A stretch of 64,000 nucleotides of DNA from NCBI GenBank assembly GCA_026873275.1, contig JANTUC010000001.1, positions 3,224,001 to 3,288,000 on the forward strand, written 5' to 3'. Under the pieces are notes generated by a model. The model worked only from the letters and a program-made list of their open reading frames with translations. It was not told where the DNA came from and ran no database searches. The translations under genes and the position numbers were made by a program. This document shows positions 46,308-57,461 of the stretch, in pieces. This stretch comes from Pseudopithomyces maydicus. Its lineage: Eukaryota; Ascomycota; Dothideomycetes; Pleosporales; Didymosphaeriaceae. Position 1 is the stretch's first letter. Every line of letters starts with the position of its first letter.

Positions 46308-49300
46308 TCACCTCAACGCCTCCTCCACCTTCCCCCTCACAACCCTCAGCTTATCAGCCCACTCCCTATCCTCGGCCGTAGCCCCCACGGCGCCAAAATC
46401 TCCGCTCTCCGCAACCACCCGCAGCACATCCGACAAGCCCAGCGCATTCTCCGTGCCTCCGTACGGCTCATCCGACCGCCGCGTCGCAGCGTGCCACTTA
46501 TCGACCACCACGATGAGCCACTTGGCGAGCAACTTGCGGCCTCCGCGGCTGGCGAAGGGGGCCTCGCGCGCGTACCAGAGCGCTTCGATGACGCTGACGA
46601 GGTTCTCGATCGGGGCGTTGAGCCGGAAGAAGATGTCGATGGGCCAGTCGATGGGGTTCTCGACGCTGGAGCCTGCGTCTTCGATGCTGCCTGATTCGCC
46701 GAGGGTGTGGAATTTTTCGACGTCGTAGTTGAGCAGCATCTGGAAGATGTCTGTTACGGGGAAGATGTTTTGGTTTGAACCGACGCGGCGGCCGAGGGAC
46801 TCGGTTTCGAGGGCGACGGATTCCCAGGGGAGGCGCGGCCTGCTTCGATGGCGTCGTTGTGTGTCTGCTCGATGAAGTTGGTCCATGTGGTGCGGATGTA
46901 GGACATGTCGCGGATGTCGGCTTGGTGGAAGAGGAGGAGGGAGAGGGCGTAGTAGCCTGCTTGGTCGGTGTATTTGTTGAAGAGCTATCAAGCTATGTTA
47001 GCAGTTGTTTAAGGATAAGGGAAAAAACTTACGTCGTCCACGGTCTTCACGGTGCCGTTTAGTTCGCTCAGCATCTCCTGCTTGCGGGCATCGGCCAGGC
47101 TTTGGAACCGCGGGTCTGATCTGAGTTTCTGGAGGACGTCGTCCTGGATGTTTGCGATGTCGAGATGGTCACTGATGTTTCGTAGAAGCTCTTGCCGTGT
47201 CTGTCGACTCCGAGCACCGGTATCTGTGAAGCCAGTCAAGCGGGTTGATGCGTTTGCTTTTGCGCGCGAAAGATACTCGATACGCTGCTCTAGCGATAGA
47301 TTGAACGCCTCGCTCTTGGCCAGTTGGAATTGTACTTCGGCAGCACCAAGATAGTCATTGTAGTGGGCGTAATACTTCCACAGAAGATCCGCATGTGCCT
47401 GTTCGGTCTCAGAGCTTCGTTTGAGGTATTCCACGACAAAGGGGCTTTCAATCTCCAATAGTCGATCTGCCCATCCCTGCTCCATATACCAGTCATAAAG
47501 GAAGTTCTGGAAAACCTCATCTTCAGAGTTGTTGATCTGCTCATAAGCCTCTTGCTTGCGGCGATTTATTTGCGAGATAAGTCCGTCAGCCTGAATGCTG
47601 CCCTGAGCGGCGAAAGCCCTGTCAACCGCCTCAATGACTTTAAAGATCAATCGATAACAGTTTGTACGTTGAACGAATGGGGCTTGGCGTGCGTCGTCGG
47701 CTGGCTGTCCATCTTTGATCCAGGATAAAGCTCGGTTGCCACGGTCGCGCTCTTCGGCGACTTTCAATGCCAGACGGATAGCCCCTGAATGAATGATTAG
47801 TCAAACCGACATATCAGAGATCAAATTACTTACCAGCATAGAATTCCAATTGAATATAGCTGTCAACGGCGTGGGTTAAGTGTTCCATTGTCAGGCTCTT
47901 GGCAACCTGTTCGAATAGTCGCAGACTGTCATTCAACTGGATGCGTCCGCGTTCCGCATTCGCTCCCAAATCAGCCGCTTTTGACAAGTTTTCGGATGCC
48001 TTGAAAATGATCACGTCATCAGAGCTGCAGAAGCTACCGCATTTCCTCCTGAGGGCTTCCGCGACGGTTTCTACGTTCGATCCCTTGGCAATATTGTGGT
48101 TGACGATGGCCTTTACAAGTTCCTTTGCCAAATCCCTGCCCTCACTAGAGGCAAAGAGCGCATGGAATGTGAGTCGCTGCACTTCTGCGCGTGTTTCTGC
48201 AGTCAGCAGGAGCAAAATATTCTCTAGCCGCTCCTCGAAAAGAACAAGGCTGAAAGCGATGCCCTCCACAATATTGTTAATCATCTGGAGCAAGCTTGTC
48301 AAAGCCCGGTTTTCGCCCTGGAGCTCTACCTCTTCACGTCTAGAGTTCGCCCGACCAAGAGCCTCGGGTCCAGCCAACCCATCAATGAAAGTTTTGTTAT
48401 CATCCAAAAATTGCTGGAGGGACAGAAGGGCACGCTGGATGCTTTGCAGTTTGTCGACCTTGTGGTAAGGTTCCAATACGGGGCCTGTGGGCTTGACTGT
48501 TTGCTTGATGATTGGTGTATCCCAGATAGAGCGGACCAATCGAGCAACATAGAGGGCAATGCCGTCGTGGCGTTGTGACGGCCGCACACTGTCCACACTC
48601 AGTCCTTCGGTGGCAGCGGTTTCTGCAATCTGGGGCTTTCCTCCGTAGTCGATGAACGCTTTTCGTGCGACCTCGATCACTTCAGGGTCGGTGATGGGAA
48701 TAACTCGGGAGTCTGCCCCAATATCCGCGCCCTGTCCGCACGCTACTGCTAGAGCCGTGGAAGCCGTTTCCGTGAGGCCGTAATGTCGAGCAAACCGGCG
48801 CAAGTCCTCCGAAACGCCCTCACTGGCTCCCCCGTATCGGATGATGGCTGCGAAAGTATCCACCAGTCTTCGTCTCCGCACAGTTTCAATTCCATAATGG
48901 GTCATAATGGCGTACTCGGCGGCAGGTGCATCGAACTGGACGGCATACTCGCTGCCAGAATTGGTTGCAGCAAATGGAGGCGTGACCAACCCAGCGTCCT
49001 GTACCGTTCCCTGGAGGGGCAGATGTTGACCGGCTTCCGTGAAGCGCGGCTCGCTTCCGCCGAGTAGTTGGCCAGTGTGCGCCGAGGAAATAAAAAGTTC
49101 ATGACGGTTAGTTCCGGGTTTGTCAACTGCGCAGATGAAGGTCCCAGGTGCGTATCGGAAGGTAGCTGTTGCTGGGGTGAGAATCTTTGAGTCTACGCCA
49201 AGAGGGGTACCGCCTTGGTATGGTTGCATTTGAGTCGTGGTTGCATTGGCTGCTCCAGCTGCTGCTGCATCAGATGCGACTGGAGGGAAACGAATATGTC

Positions 49301-50521
49301 TAACTGCCATGTCAGTCGGTGCCCTTGTGGCGCCCCAGCCGCCAGAGGTAGCGCTCATATAAATACGAACACCTGTCGATGAAGTAATCATCAATGATAC
49401 AGCCTCAGCTTCAGAAGCAGCTATGGGATCAATGCCGATAATCTGAAGGTTCTCCAAGACTGGCGCTTGGAAACCAATGTAGTGGCTCATTAGACTCCGG
49501 ATCGTCCTAAGATCCCGCTTGATAACATTCTCTAGCGTTGTCGCCGTGCGCATGTGGTAGACATTGACGGTGCTGTTTGTGGAAAGTGTGTAAAGCAGAT
49601 TTCGGCTGTCGTCGACTACCACCCGCACAACGCCGACCGGTGGGGCACGTCTGCCAAAAGATATGCTGGGTAGGGTCAGACCAACCGACGAGGTGACGTG
49701 ATTCTTCTTGCTGCAGCGATTCGAGAACCACCGTTCTTCCTGTTGGTAACACAGTTCGTAGACATCTTCGGTGTCACCCTCGACGAAAAAGATGCGCCCC
49801 GTCTTGGCTGAGCTCGCAATACCGGTAACGTTTATCCCTCGCACTGACGTCTGCATGCCTGTGCGGAAGAGATTCACTTCGTATACGCCTTCGGGTCCGG
49901 TCTTACATTCCACGGCAATGAGCACGATGTCGGCGGTCGTCGCGATGACCAAAAGCCAGGAGATGGTGTCAACAAAGACCTTCGCTCGCGGCTTGACCAG
50001 CTTTACGCATGTGATGTTGTCCCTCAGCTCCTCGAAGCCGATCAGCTCTGGGCGCTGGGCAGTGTAGTCCCACAGGTATAGTTGATTGTCGACGGCGATG
50101 TAGGCATGATTGATCTCGGCAAACAGACCCATGTCCACCCTCATCTGCATCTCGTTGACCTGGTCGTACATGCTCTCTGGGTGCTCGTAGGAGCGCAGCC
50201 TCTGGAACGGCGCCCATGCCTGGCTCGTTGGCAACTCGTATTCGCCGGATGAGCCCTCTGCGTCGCGGTCAGCCTGTGTGAGCGGTTGGTTGGGTCATGC
50301 AACTTACGTCTTGTGTACGCCTCGAGCGACGGATAGCGACTGTCGACCTGCAGCATGCGATTGATGGCATCGGCGGCGCGTTGTATCTGGGTAGGAACAG
50401 GCGCAGGCGCAATGGCCTGCTGCGGCTGCTGGGCGGCCATCTGGAAGGGCGGGGGTCTGGCCGGTGTGTTGATGTATGCGCCGGGCCCTGGCCGCTGGGG
50501 CGTTGCAGGCGGCGCGTTCAT
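46308..50521 (-). CDS. Nucleoporin Nup155/Nup170 family, one-base frame break in assembly
   Basis: Exons 50308-50521, 47834-50257, 47033-47784 and 46308-46984, with introns of 48-50 nt. Restoring one base in the G run at 46827-46830 gives 1355 residues, normal for the family. This is a scaffold protein of the inner ring of the nuclear pore. Landmarks: the N-terminal beta-propeller with EMQMRVDMGLFAEINHAYIAVDNQLYLWDY, the TGRIFFVEGDTEDVYELCYQ segment, FFVEG-like blades and NRHELFISSAHTG, then the helical solenoid (IRYGGASEGV...LRRFARHYGLTE). The last exon reads LFNKYTDQAGYYALSLLLFHQADIRD, breaks in the run before PWESVALETESLGRR, and ends KVEEALR. A good GCTGAC branch site chooses the acceptor of intron 1. 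It is divergent from AIM41. Confidence 0.94.
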
Positions 50522-51109
50522 TTGGGGCGGGTGGGGAGCTCGGCGCTCAGGTCCAGGTGGTGAAGGGATGGGCGGAGGCTGGGTTACGCGTTGGGGGTCA
50601 TAAACATTAGCTCAGCGCGAAAATAAGGCGGAGAGTAGCTCGAGAGAATGCGCGCCGACAGGGAAAGAAAGAAGCGCGGCAAGAAACAATTGCGGCCGTG
50701 AACAAGCTCGCGATGAGCTCGGGTGCGTTCAAGAAAACATTAGCCAAGCACGGACACGGACAGGCGCAAGCAGCATGAACAGCTCCATCCGCTAGCGTGG
50801 AATTCAACCTGGCCTTAGTCAGCATCCCAGCAAAGTTTCCCAGCTGCCTTCACGCCTGCATTGCGGCACTGTGCATTGGACCGACTCGCCCGTGGAACAG
50901 ACTCGAGCAGCTCGCTCAGAAGACGCGCTTTCCGACCCTCGCTCGCCCCTTCCCGCTCTGGAACCACAGCAGCCTCCCGCTCTACCACCATCCAAGCCCT
51001 ATAGAATACAACCAGCTCTACCAGTACAAAACGAAACAAATCCAAACGAAACAAACTCGACCTAGCCATTGCCATTGCAATTGGCATTGCCATTGCCAGC
51101 TCCTCCACC
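50522..51109. promoter_or_regulatory. Divergent promoter (Nup155 / AIM41)
   Basis: 588 bases between opposed start codons of two conserved genes. An imperfect CATTGC/GCCATT repeat lies at about 51065-51100 directly before the AIM41 ATG. No operator recognised. Confidence 0.5.
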
Positions 51110-51658
51110 ATGTCTCTCTTCCGCTTCGTCCGCCCGGCCGCCTTCCGCCAACCCCTCCTCCACCGCACCTTCCTCACCTCTCGCCCTCTCTTCAACGAGC
51201 AGCCCACCGTCCTCTCCACCCTCCAGCCCGAGCTCAAATCCGCCATGCGCGCCAAAGACAAGCCCCGCCTCACCGTCTTGCGCGCTCTCCTCGCCGAGAT
51301 CACCAACGCCTCCAAGACAACCAAGCCCGTCTCCACCGACGCCGCCCTGTACTCTCTCCTCTCCAAGCAAATAAAAGCATCCCAGGCTGCAGTCCAGGAG
51401 TTCGAGGCAGCAAAGAGGCAGGATCTCGTCGACAAGGAGCAGGGACAGCTGGATATCTTGGAGGGCTACCTGGGCCAGATCGAGGTGGTTGGGGAGGAGG
51501 AGATCAGGAACCTTGTGCGGGAGGAGGTTGGTGGGGCGAAGGGAGATGTGAAGGCTGGACAGGTGATTGGGAGGGTTATGGGAAAGATCAAGAGCAGGGC
51601 GGTGGATTCGGAGGTTGTGAAGAGGGTGGTAGAGGAGGAGGTTGCGCAGAAGGCATAA
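51110..51658 (+). CDS. aim41: AIM41-like mitochondrial GatB/YqeY-domain protein
   Basis: 182 residues, one exon. The first 30 residues form a typical mitochondrial presequence (Arg, Leu, Phe, Ser-rich, no acids). The YqeY domain follows: LKSAMRAKDKPRLTVLRALLAEI, then QIKASQAAVQEFEAAKRQDL, EQGQLDILEGYL and the Val/Glu-rich C-terminus with GQVIGRVMGKIKS. The domain is related to the tail of GatB, the glutamyl-tRNA amidotransferase subunit; yeast AIM41 affects mitochondrial inheritance and its exact reaction is unknown. It overlaps no neighbour. Confidence 0.92.
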   Translation: MSLFRFVRPAAFRQPLLHRTFLTSRPLFNEQPTVLSTLQPELKSAMRAKDKPRLTVLRALLAEITNASKTTKPVSTDAALYSLLSKQIKASQAAVQEFEAAKRQDLVDKEQGQLDILEGYLGQIEVVGEEEIRNLVREEVGGAKGDVKAGQVIGRVMGKIKSRAVDSEVVKRVVEEEVAQKA

Positions 51659-52467
51659 GGAAGGGAAATTTAGTGTAAGATCATGTGTGTATCGTATATT
51701 GTAATATAGCTGTCTTAGACACACCAATCTAGATACCCGAAGCGAGATGCAGTGTTGTGGAGTATGTGCTACATGAAGAACTAGATGGTATGAAAGGTTG
51801 CTGGTGGCGTCTACATGCCCGAGTAACTTTGTGTAGCTGTCAGGGTGAGCAGTCCGTATAGTGGCACTGACCGTTCAACTACCATTGCAGTGAATTCAGA
51901 CCTCAGTCCATCGCGTTTAATCTTAGTGTCTTTATTTTCTTTGGTGTTATTGACGTATTGGTTATGCGTCTAACCCTTTTCCATTGCGCGCCAGCATTAT
52001 GCTCAACATTGTCTCCATAGTAGTAGATTCGAGCTGCCTATCGCTGGCTGTCTAGAATTTGGCGCAAAATTCGTCTGCCTTGCTCTTTCTTGCGGCGGCG
52101 CACTGTTAGGACTAGGTAATCTGGACTTCTTATCTTCAGCAGATACTTATGTAATCAACACTTCATTGAACATAGTACACCATAGCTCTGCATAATTGTA
52201 ACATTTAATTTTAATTATTCAAGTACAATGATGTCCCCATCTATCAAGTATTAGTGTTGTAACTACTATCTTAGAAGATTTTTTTTCCAATTTTCACAGC
52301 GTCTACTTATCGCACTTGAATCTAATACTAACCAGAAATAAACAGAAATGTCTTCCCAAACTCGGATGAAACGCCTGACCTTCCAGTCGGAAAATGGCAA
52401 TGTGAGATGGCTCCTTAGAATCTAGTTAACTAAGTGGTCAACACCATTGATGCAAACAGATTTACAT
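51659..52467. other. Convergent intergenic region
   Basis: 809 bases, AT-rich toward 52200. No gene seen. It marks the change from conserved to accessory genes. Confidence 0.5.
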
Positions 52468-53484
52468 TTAACAGTGTTCAATTTTATCACTGGGGGAGTC
52501 CAGTAGTCTTTTTTTCACGCTAACTCCTTCTTGATCTGAGGTATACTTAATATTATGCTGTGATGGTTCAAGGGACAAGTTGATATCAGGAAGAAAGTTG
52601 ACATGTTCAGATTCGTTCGCAACGAAATCAATAGTCCCCAGGCTGATATGGGTCCATGTTTTTAATACCGAACTAGCATTCCATGGGAACAGCATGCACA
52701 TACTAGATTCAAGCCATTGCGGACTGTATAGGAAACCTAGTATAATGCGTGGTTCGTTGGTGAAATTTTCTCGCCCTGCATGCCAGCATCGTAAATCCCT
52801 AATCATTATGGAACCCTTTGTTATAGGTGGTTGTACCGGCGGCGACACTTCTGCGCGGCGTTGAAAAATTTCTTGCTTGATCCAGCCTGTTGTTGGCGAG
52901 CTGTGATCAGCCTTAGAATAACCGTTATGAGTACCAGGCCAAAACTCCGTTGCCCCGTTTTGAGGAGTTACATCGTGTAGATATATGTTCACCTCCAAAA
53001 ATACCGGGAAGTTGAGATGCTCACAGTAATAATCACTGTGCACTGCTTGTCGGCCTTGCGAGTTAGGTAATGCGATATTGGATGTAGCTAGGGAGAGACG
53101 GGGCTTTGGGCCAATAATGTTCTCGACGATCCCAATACCGAGGCGATTAGCCCAAATATCTTCGGAGAGAAATTGAGGAGTATTTGGAACGGGTTGTGAT
53201 ATATTACCGGAGTTCCGTCCTTGGTTCCAGCGAACATTTGAGTACCGCTGACGCTTGAAGTCCAGTAACATCCTTGCCAGCATCTGATCCAAGGAGGGTG
53301 AATTGACTGCATTCTCTAAGACGACAAAACCGTTCTTGTTGAACTCTTCCACGGCCTTTCGTAGGTTACCGTGACTGAGACGCGCTGCTTTGTGCTCCTC
53401 ATCGGTTGCTCTGATCCGGCTGATATGGAGCTTTGGACCGCCTTCCCACCCGTGGCGGATTACTCTTCGAAATAAGGATGACAT
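52468..53484 (-). CDS. Phytanoyl-CoA dioxygenase (PhyH)-like Fe(II)/2-oxoglutarate oxygenase
   Basis: 338 residues from the ATG at 53484 (MSSLFRRVIRHGW). The same frame stays open to 53745, but that extension has poor protein character, so I prefer the internal start. Core motifs: EEFNKNGFVVLENAV, the iron ligands His-Ser-Asp in AVHSDYYCEH, NGATEFWPGTHNGY, and the distal His with its 2-oxoglutarate Arg in RCWHAGRENFTNEPRIILGF. The enzyme would hydroxylate a small molecule; fungal relatives are often in secondary metabolism, but no synthase lies nearby. The final 60 residues after the fold are unassigned. Confidence 0.85.
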   Translation of the reverse strand: MSSLFRRVIRHGWEGGPKLHISRIRATDEEHKAARLSHGNLRKAVEEFNKNGFVVLENAVNSPSLDQMLARMLLDFKRQRYSNVRWNQGRNSGNISQPVPNTPQFLSEDIWANRLGIGIVENIIGPKPRLSLATSNIALPNSQGRQAVHSDYYCEHLNFPVFLEVNIYLHDVTPQNGATEFWPGTHNGYSKADHSSPTTGWIKQEIFQRRAEVSPPVQPPITKGSIMIRDLRCWHAGRENFTNEPRIILGFLYSPQWLESSMCMLFPWNASSVLKTWTHISLGTIDFVANESEHVNFLPDINLSLEPSQHNIKYTSDQEGVSVKKRLLDSPSDKIEHC

Positions 53485-54054
53485 GAAGATATAGGGGTGC
53501 TCTAAATGACACTGCTGTATGTAATGCTTTAGGTAAAGGAAATCAACGAAATTTCCATTTGCTTTTGTCCACACCAGGCTGGCATAGGGTCCGTGTCCTG
53601 CGGCTGAAACACGTGAACTGCTAGCATACCAATCACATGTGCGTTGCGTAGGCAGACATAGTGGGGGCTTATTTTGCCTAGTATCTACAACTCGAGCTAT
53701 CGCGTCTCGTTCAGCTGTTTGCGCAAGCAAGAAGGAGCTTCGCACTATCCACCAGCACCGATGCAGGTCTTTCTATACCTTATTCGCTGTCATCGTACCC
53801 TGGCTCAACGTCAATCCCGAATCCCGGTTACCAGCGGACTCCATACAGTCGCGGCAAGGTGAGTGGAATATGAGCATCACGACAATCTTGGACACTTGAA
53901 GAATCTCATGGTAAAGAGTTATTGAAAATCGGCAAGGCGATACATTAAATCAAAATCGCTGTGCTGCCGTCTTTTTAGAAGAAGACACTAATACATGTTT
54001 TGATATAGATCCTTGCGGACACACGCGCAATTAGCAGGCCGGAGACTTACCAAA
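53485..54054. other. Divergent intergenic region
   Basis: 570 bases between the starts of the PhyH gene (minus) and the HET-like gene (plus). Short frames only. Confidence 0.5.
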
Positions 54055-55967
54055 ATGCGAGACACTTCTTGGGACACTCCATACATTCATGGGAGAGATC
54101 GAGAGAGTAACCAGAGCGAAGCTACACACAATCTCCAGTCTACCATGACAGTTTTTGTCAACGAACAGAGAATTGTGTACTCCCCCGAGAGCTTTTTACA
54201 GGCTGCATGGACGCGGGAATTTGATACGCCATGCACTATATGCAAAGATCATTTCGATATTGCTACAGAGCCTCCCGTAAGACTTCTTGGTCTGGGAACA
54301 CAAGTGCGTATAACGGATCTTCTGAGACCAGCTCTACCGGCGCTCCACGTCAAAAATTATCATCTGAGTTGCCTCAAGAGAAAGAATGTCAGGTACATCC
54401 CGGCCTCGCATCCATGGCACTCTTCGATAGCAGAGGCTTATGCACTGCGCACTTTCGATGCAAAAGCAGCCCAGATATGCTACGAGACTCCGCTTCGTAC
54501 ACTCATGGCTGTACAGCATCGCTTTGGACCCGACTGTCTACTGTGGCATGATTATATCAGTATACCACAATGGAATGAGGATTTCCGGGGCACGGTTATT
54601 TTACCACAAATTTTCAAGATATTTGAGACTAGTGGTAGCTCAATCCTGCATCTGGAGCAGCACCCCCCAAGTGAGATTATCCGCGAACCGACACTTCAAA
54701 TGATCGAACGACACACCAAGGACCTACAGAAGTTCTTTAATGCACATTTGTTCAGTCGATTGTGGCCTATTGTCGAGTTTGATAGGGCGGGAGAAGCATA
54801 CATCATGAACGACAAGTACGATATCCTCAAGCTAAAGTTTACAGTTTTGGTGGAACAGATTCTGGATGCTATCAAAATGAGCGATGAGACGGATCTGCTC
54901 AATCACAGCAACTCCATAAAATTGATGAACCATTTACCGCTGTGTTTGCGGGAACGACAAGAGACAAAGTGCCTCGGCTATGTCTTTGACATGATAGCAG
55001 ATTTGGGCTGCCGTTCATTCCGAGACAAGTTCATAGGTACTTCTGAACTTCTTGGAATCCCTGATCATCCCACAAAGCTTCCTAAAGATGAGCAGAACGC
55101 GTGTCTGTGGATTGCGAAGAAGCAGATTGAACGCAATGACTGGAGTCCGTTATTGCTTCAGCCATCCGGAGAACCTTCCTTTGCAAAAGCGAGCTGGCTA
55201 AAGGGTCATCATTCCATTATAAAAAATATGTGGGGCTGGGGTACCCAGCTGACTCCTGCCGAACGTGCGCCACAGATCCAAAACGACTCGATAATTTTAG
55301 ATGTGCATCTTATTGGTTATGTTGCAGATTACTTCACATGGACTTCACTTTCTGAACCTCCATTAGACGTTCTATCTGGTACGGTCTTGCAATCCGTCTC
55401 ATCTCAAATACCAGCGGAGGAGATCATCGGGCGCCTGGAGCATATCAAAATCCAGGAAATCCTAGATTGCGAGAATAGCGTTGAGTCACCCGGATCGTCT
55501 GAACTTGCTTTCCGCTGTGCGACATTAACTTCTACACGAAGAGCACTTCATAGCGTGATCAGTCAAATGACCTGGGAATTGTGTAAGAAGAGATCCGTGT
55601 ATCCAACTTCGTTACACAAGGAACTGAAATCTTTGCTCATCCTCTCGGCTTCATTACCTCTGCCAAACCTTCAGCACCTCGAAAACCTTGATATTTCTTC
55701 GCTTCGCCAACAACTCAGCGATCAGGCTGAAAGTTATCTCGTTTTGATAAATTGTTCAGACTGTGGACACCAATCTTCAACACGTGCACAGTTTTGGAAA
55801 CCGCCAACCACAAAATCAAAACTTTATCGAGTTCCGGATTTGACATACCAGTACACGGCGGCGGGGGCGTTGGATTCTTCTTAGACGACGATCAAATCAT
55901 CGGGCGTGCGCGGTTTTGTGCTCCCGCTTGCAATTGTAATCACAGTGCTAGGGTGGAGTTAACTTGA
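54055..55967 (+). CDS. Divergent HET-like protein, one-base frame break near its 3' end
   Basis: The frame from the ATG at 54055 (alternative MTVFVNEQ at 54145) stops at 55884. Restoring one G in the run at 55863-55867 extends it to 55967 and 637 residues. The restored end, GVGFFLDDDQIIGRARFC with a Cys-rich and VELT finish, matches the C-terminal tail I associate with this HET subgroup. A Cys pair (PCTICKDHFD) opens the protein. The HET-like core reads VRYIPASHPWHSSIAEAY, then LLWHDYISIPQWNEDFRGTV and LPQIFKIFETS. The canonical SYCWG is replaced by SHPWH, and the Trp-x-Asp box by WHDYISIPQW. The long middle (residues 250-560) is helical and unassigned. Likely a non-self recognition or stress protein; direct evidence is absent. 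Confidence 0.75.
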
Positions 55968-56129
55968 GGGTTTCGCATAGTTTTCACAGGAGCGATATTG
56001 TTTTGAGTACCATATCATAGTAACCGGCACCATACAAAGCACGGTGACGAACATGAAATAAATACACCACTGCGTATTTGGCTCAATTCATCATCCAAGG
56101 CACTAGATATAATTTTAGCCCGTGCAGAA

Positions 56130-57022
56130 TTATGGAACGTGGCAATACCTACACAACGATCCTTCGGCCCCGATGTCCCATTCGTCCATCGAAGCAAGGT
56201 CTTCTTTTGTGAGGCAAATACTCTCTGCTTCTAGGTTTGCAAGTAGATGATCCGGATTTTGTGCTCTTACAACGGGCGAATAACCCTTCTGTAAACTGTA
56301 GCAAAGAAGTATCACAGCTGTCGACGTTTTGTATTTCTTGGCCAACATGGCCAGCTTTTGGTCACTACTTTGGCTGTTCCTGGCAATCGCCAAGTAGGCT
56401 TGGATCGGGATGTTCTCACCCTGGCAGTATGATGCTAATTTGCGTCGTTGATACCAGGGATGCAGCTGATTCCGACATGATTAGCCTTGAGATGCGGAAT
56501 GTCTTACAAGTCTGTTACCTCTATTTGATTGACTGTTGGCAATACTCTAGCATACTGTTTCATCTCGTTTAGGTGTGCCACATCGTAATTGCTGACCCCT
56601 ATGCTTCTAACATATCCTTTACTAAGCATAACCTCTAGTGCCTGCCATGTTACGCGGCGATTCCTAGCAGCTTCGAGGTCAGCGACATCGTCGCCGGGAT
56701 GATGTATAAGGATTGTATCGACGTAGTCCAGTCCCAATAGTTCCAATGAGCGTTCTGACCGAGTCGTTGCTTCCTCGACACTGCACGGGTTCTGCTTGAA
56801 CCCGGCAGATATTTTCGTTGTGATAGAGACTTTCTCGCGTGTTGTCAAGGATCTCTGAATGGCTGTGCCGATAGCTTCCTCATTTCCGTATGCCTGCGCA
56901 GTATCGATTTGGCGATACCCGGCTGCGAGCGCATGTTGCACGTATTCGATACAAGCACGACCCTTCACCTTATCCGTCCCGACCGTGATCCGACGGCTGA
57001 CTCCCACTATGCCAGATTTCAT
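56130..57022 (-). CDS. Aldo-keto reductase
   Basis: Exons 56519-57022 and 56130-56465 (53-nt intron, donor GTAACA) give 279 residues. All four tetrad residues are visible: Asp and Tyr in GYRQIDTAQAYGNEEAIG, Lys in SITTKI, His in DTILIHHPGDD. Splicing rebuilds the NQIELHPWYQ block, and VRSIGVSNYDVAHLNEM is the usual loop. The NADPH site appears in the C-terminal third (SPVVRAQNPDHLLANL), where the family normally has IPKS; the Ser and Lys are changed, so cofactor binding may be altered. The first 20 residues match the family poorly; the frame is open upstream to 57073 without an ATG. An NADPH-dependent carbonyl reductase of unknown substrate. Confidence 0.85.
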
Positions 57023-57461
57023 GAAGAAAATCACACCCAGATTTTGCTGCCTCACACACGCACTTGATGACACCTGAAGCAGATTAGCAGGCAGACAGCC
57101 GGCCAGGCTGCGACAGGTGTCCGAGGCGAATTTGCCCTTGGCGAATTACCCCGCGCTGCTGCAAACGTGGCGTCAACTCCCAACACGAGATTGCGCATGA
57201 AACGGCTTGCATGCAGACCCACCATCGTGACGACGAATGCACGCAAGAGCAACACCTTCACCGCATCAGCGTTCAGTGATCCATGGTCGTGGTTGACTAT
57301 GGTGGAAAATTCCCAGGCCTCCAAACATTGATGCACCTCATACCTAGGTAGCGACCGTGTTTCCCGCCGATTATAACTAAAAACTAGGAAAGAGTATTTC
57401 AAGCTTGAAAGTGAATATTGTGAGAGTGTGTTTCCTGGCATACGCCACTTCTCAGGTACAT
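57023..57461. other. Intergenic between two minus-strand genes
   Basis: 439 bases. A 129-codon minus-strand frame at 57052-57441 has no recognisable domain and is not annotated. Confidence 0.45.

Noticed and set aside
57052..57441. 129-codon minus-strand frame between the AKR and TPR-TIR genes, considered as an AKR 5' exon
   Set aside because: Its sequence does not match the AKR N-terminus, and it overlaps the AKR leader in a way that does not splice in frame.
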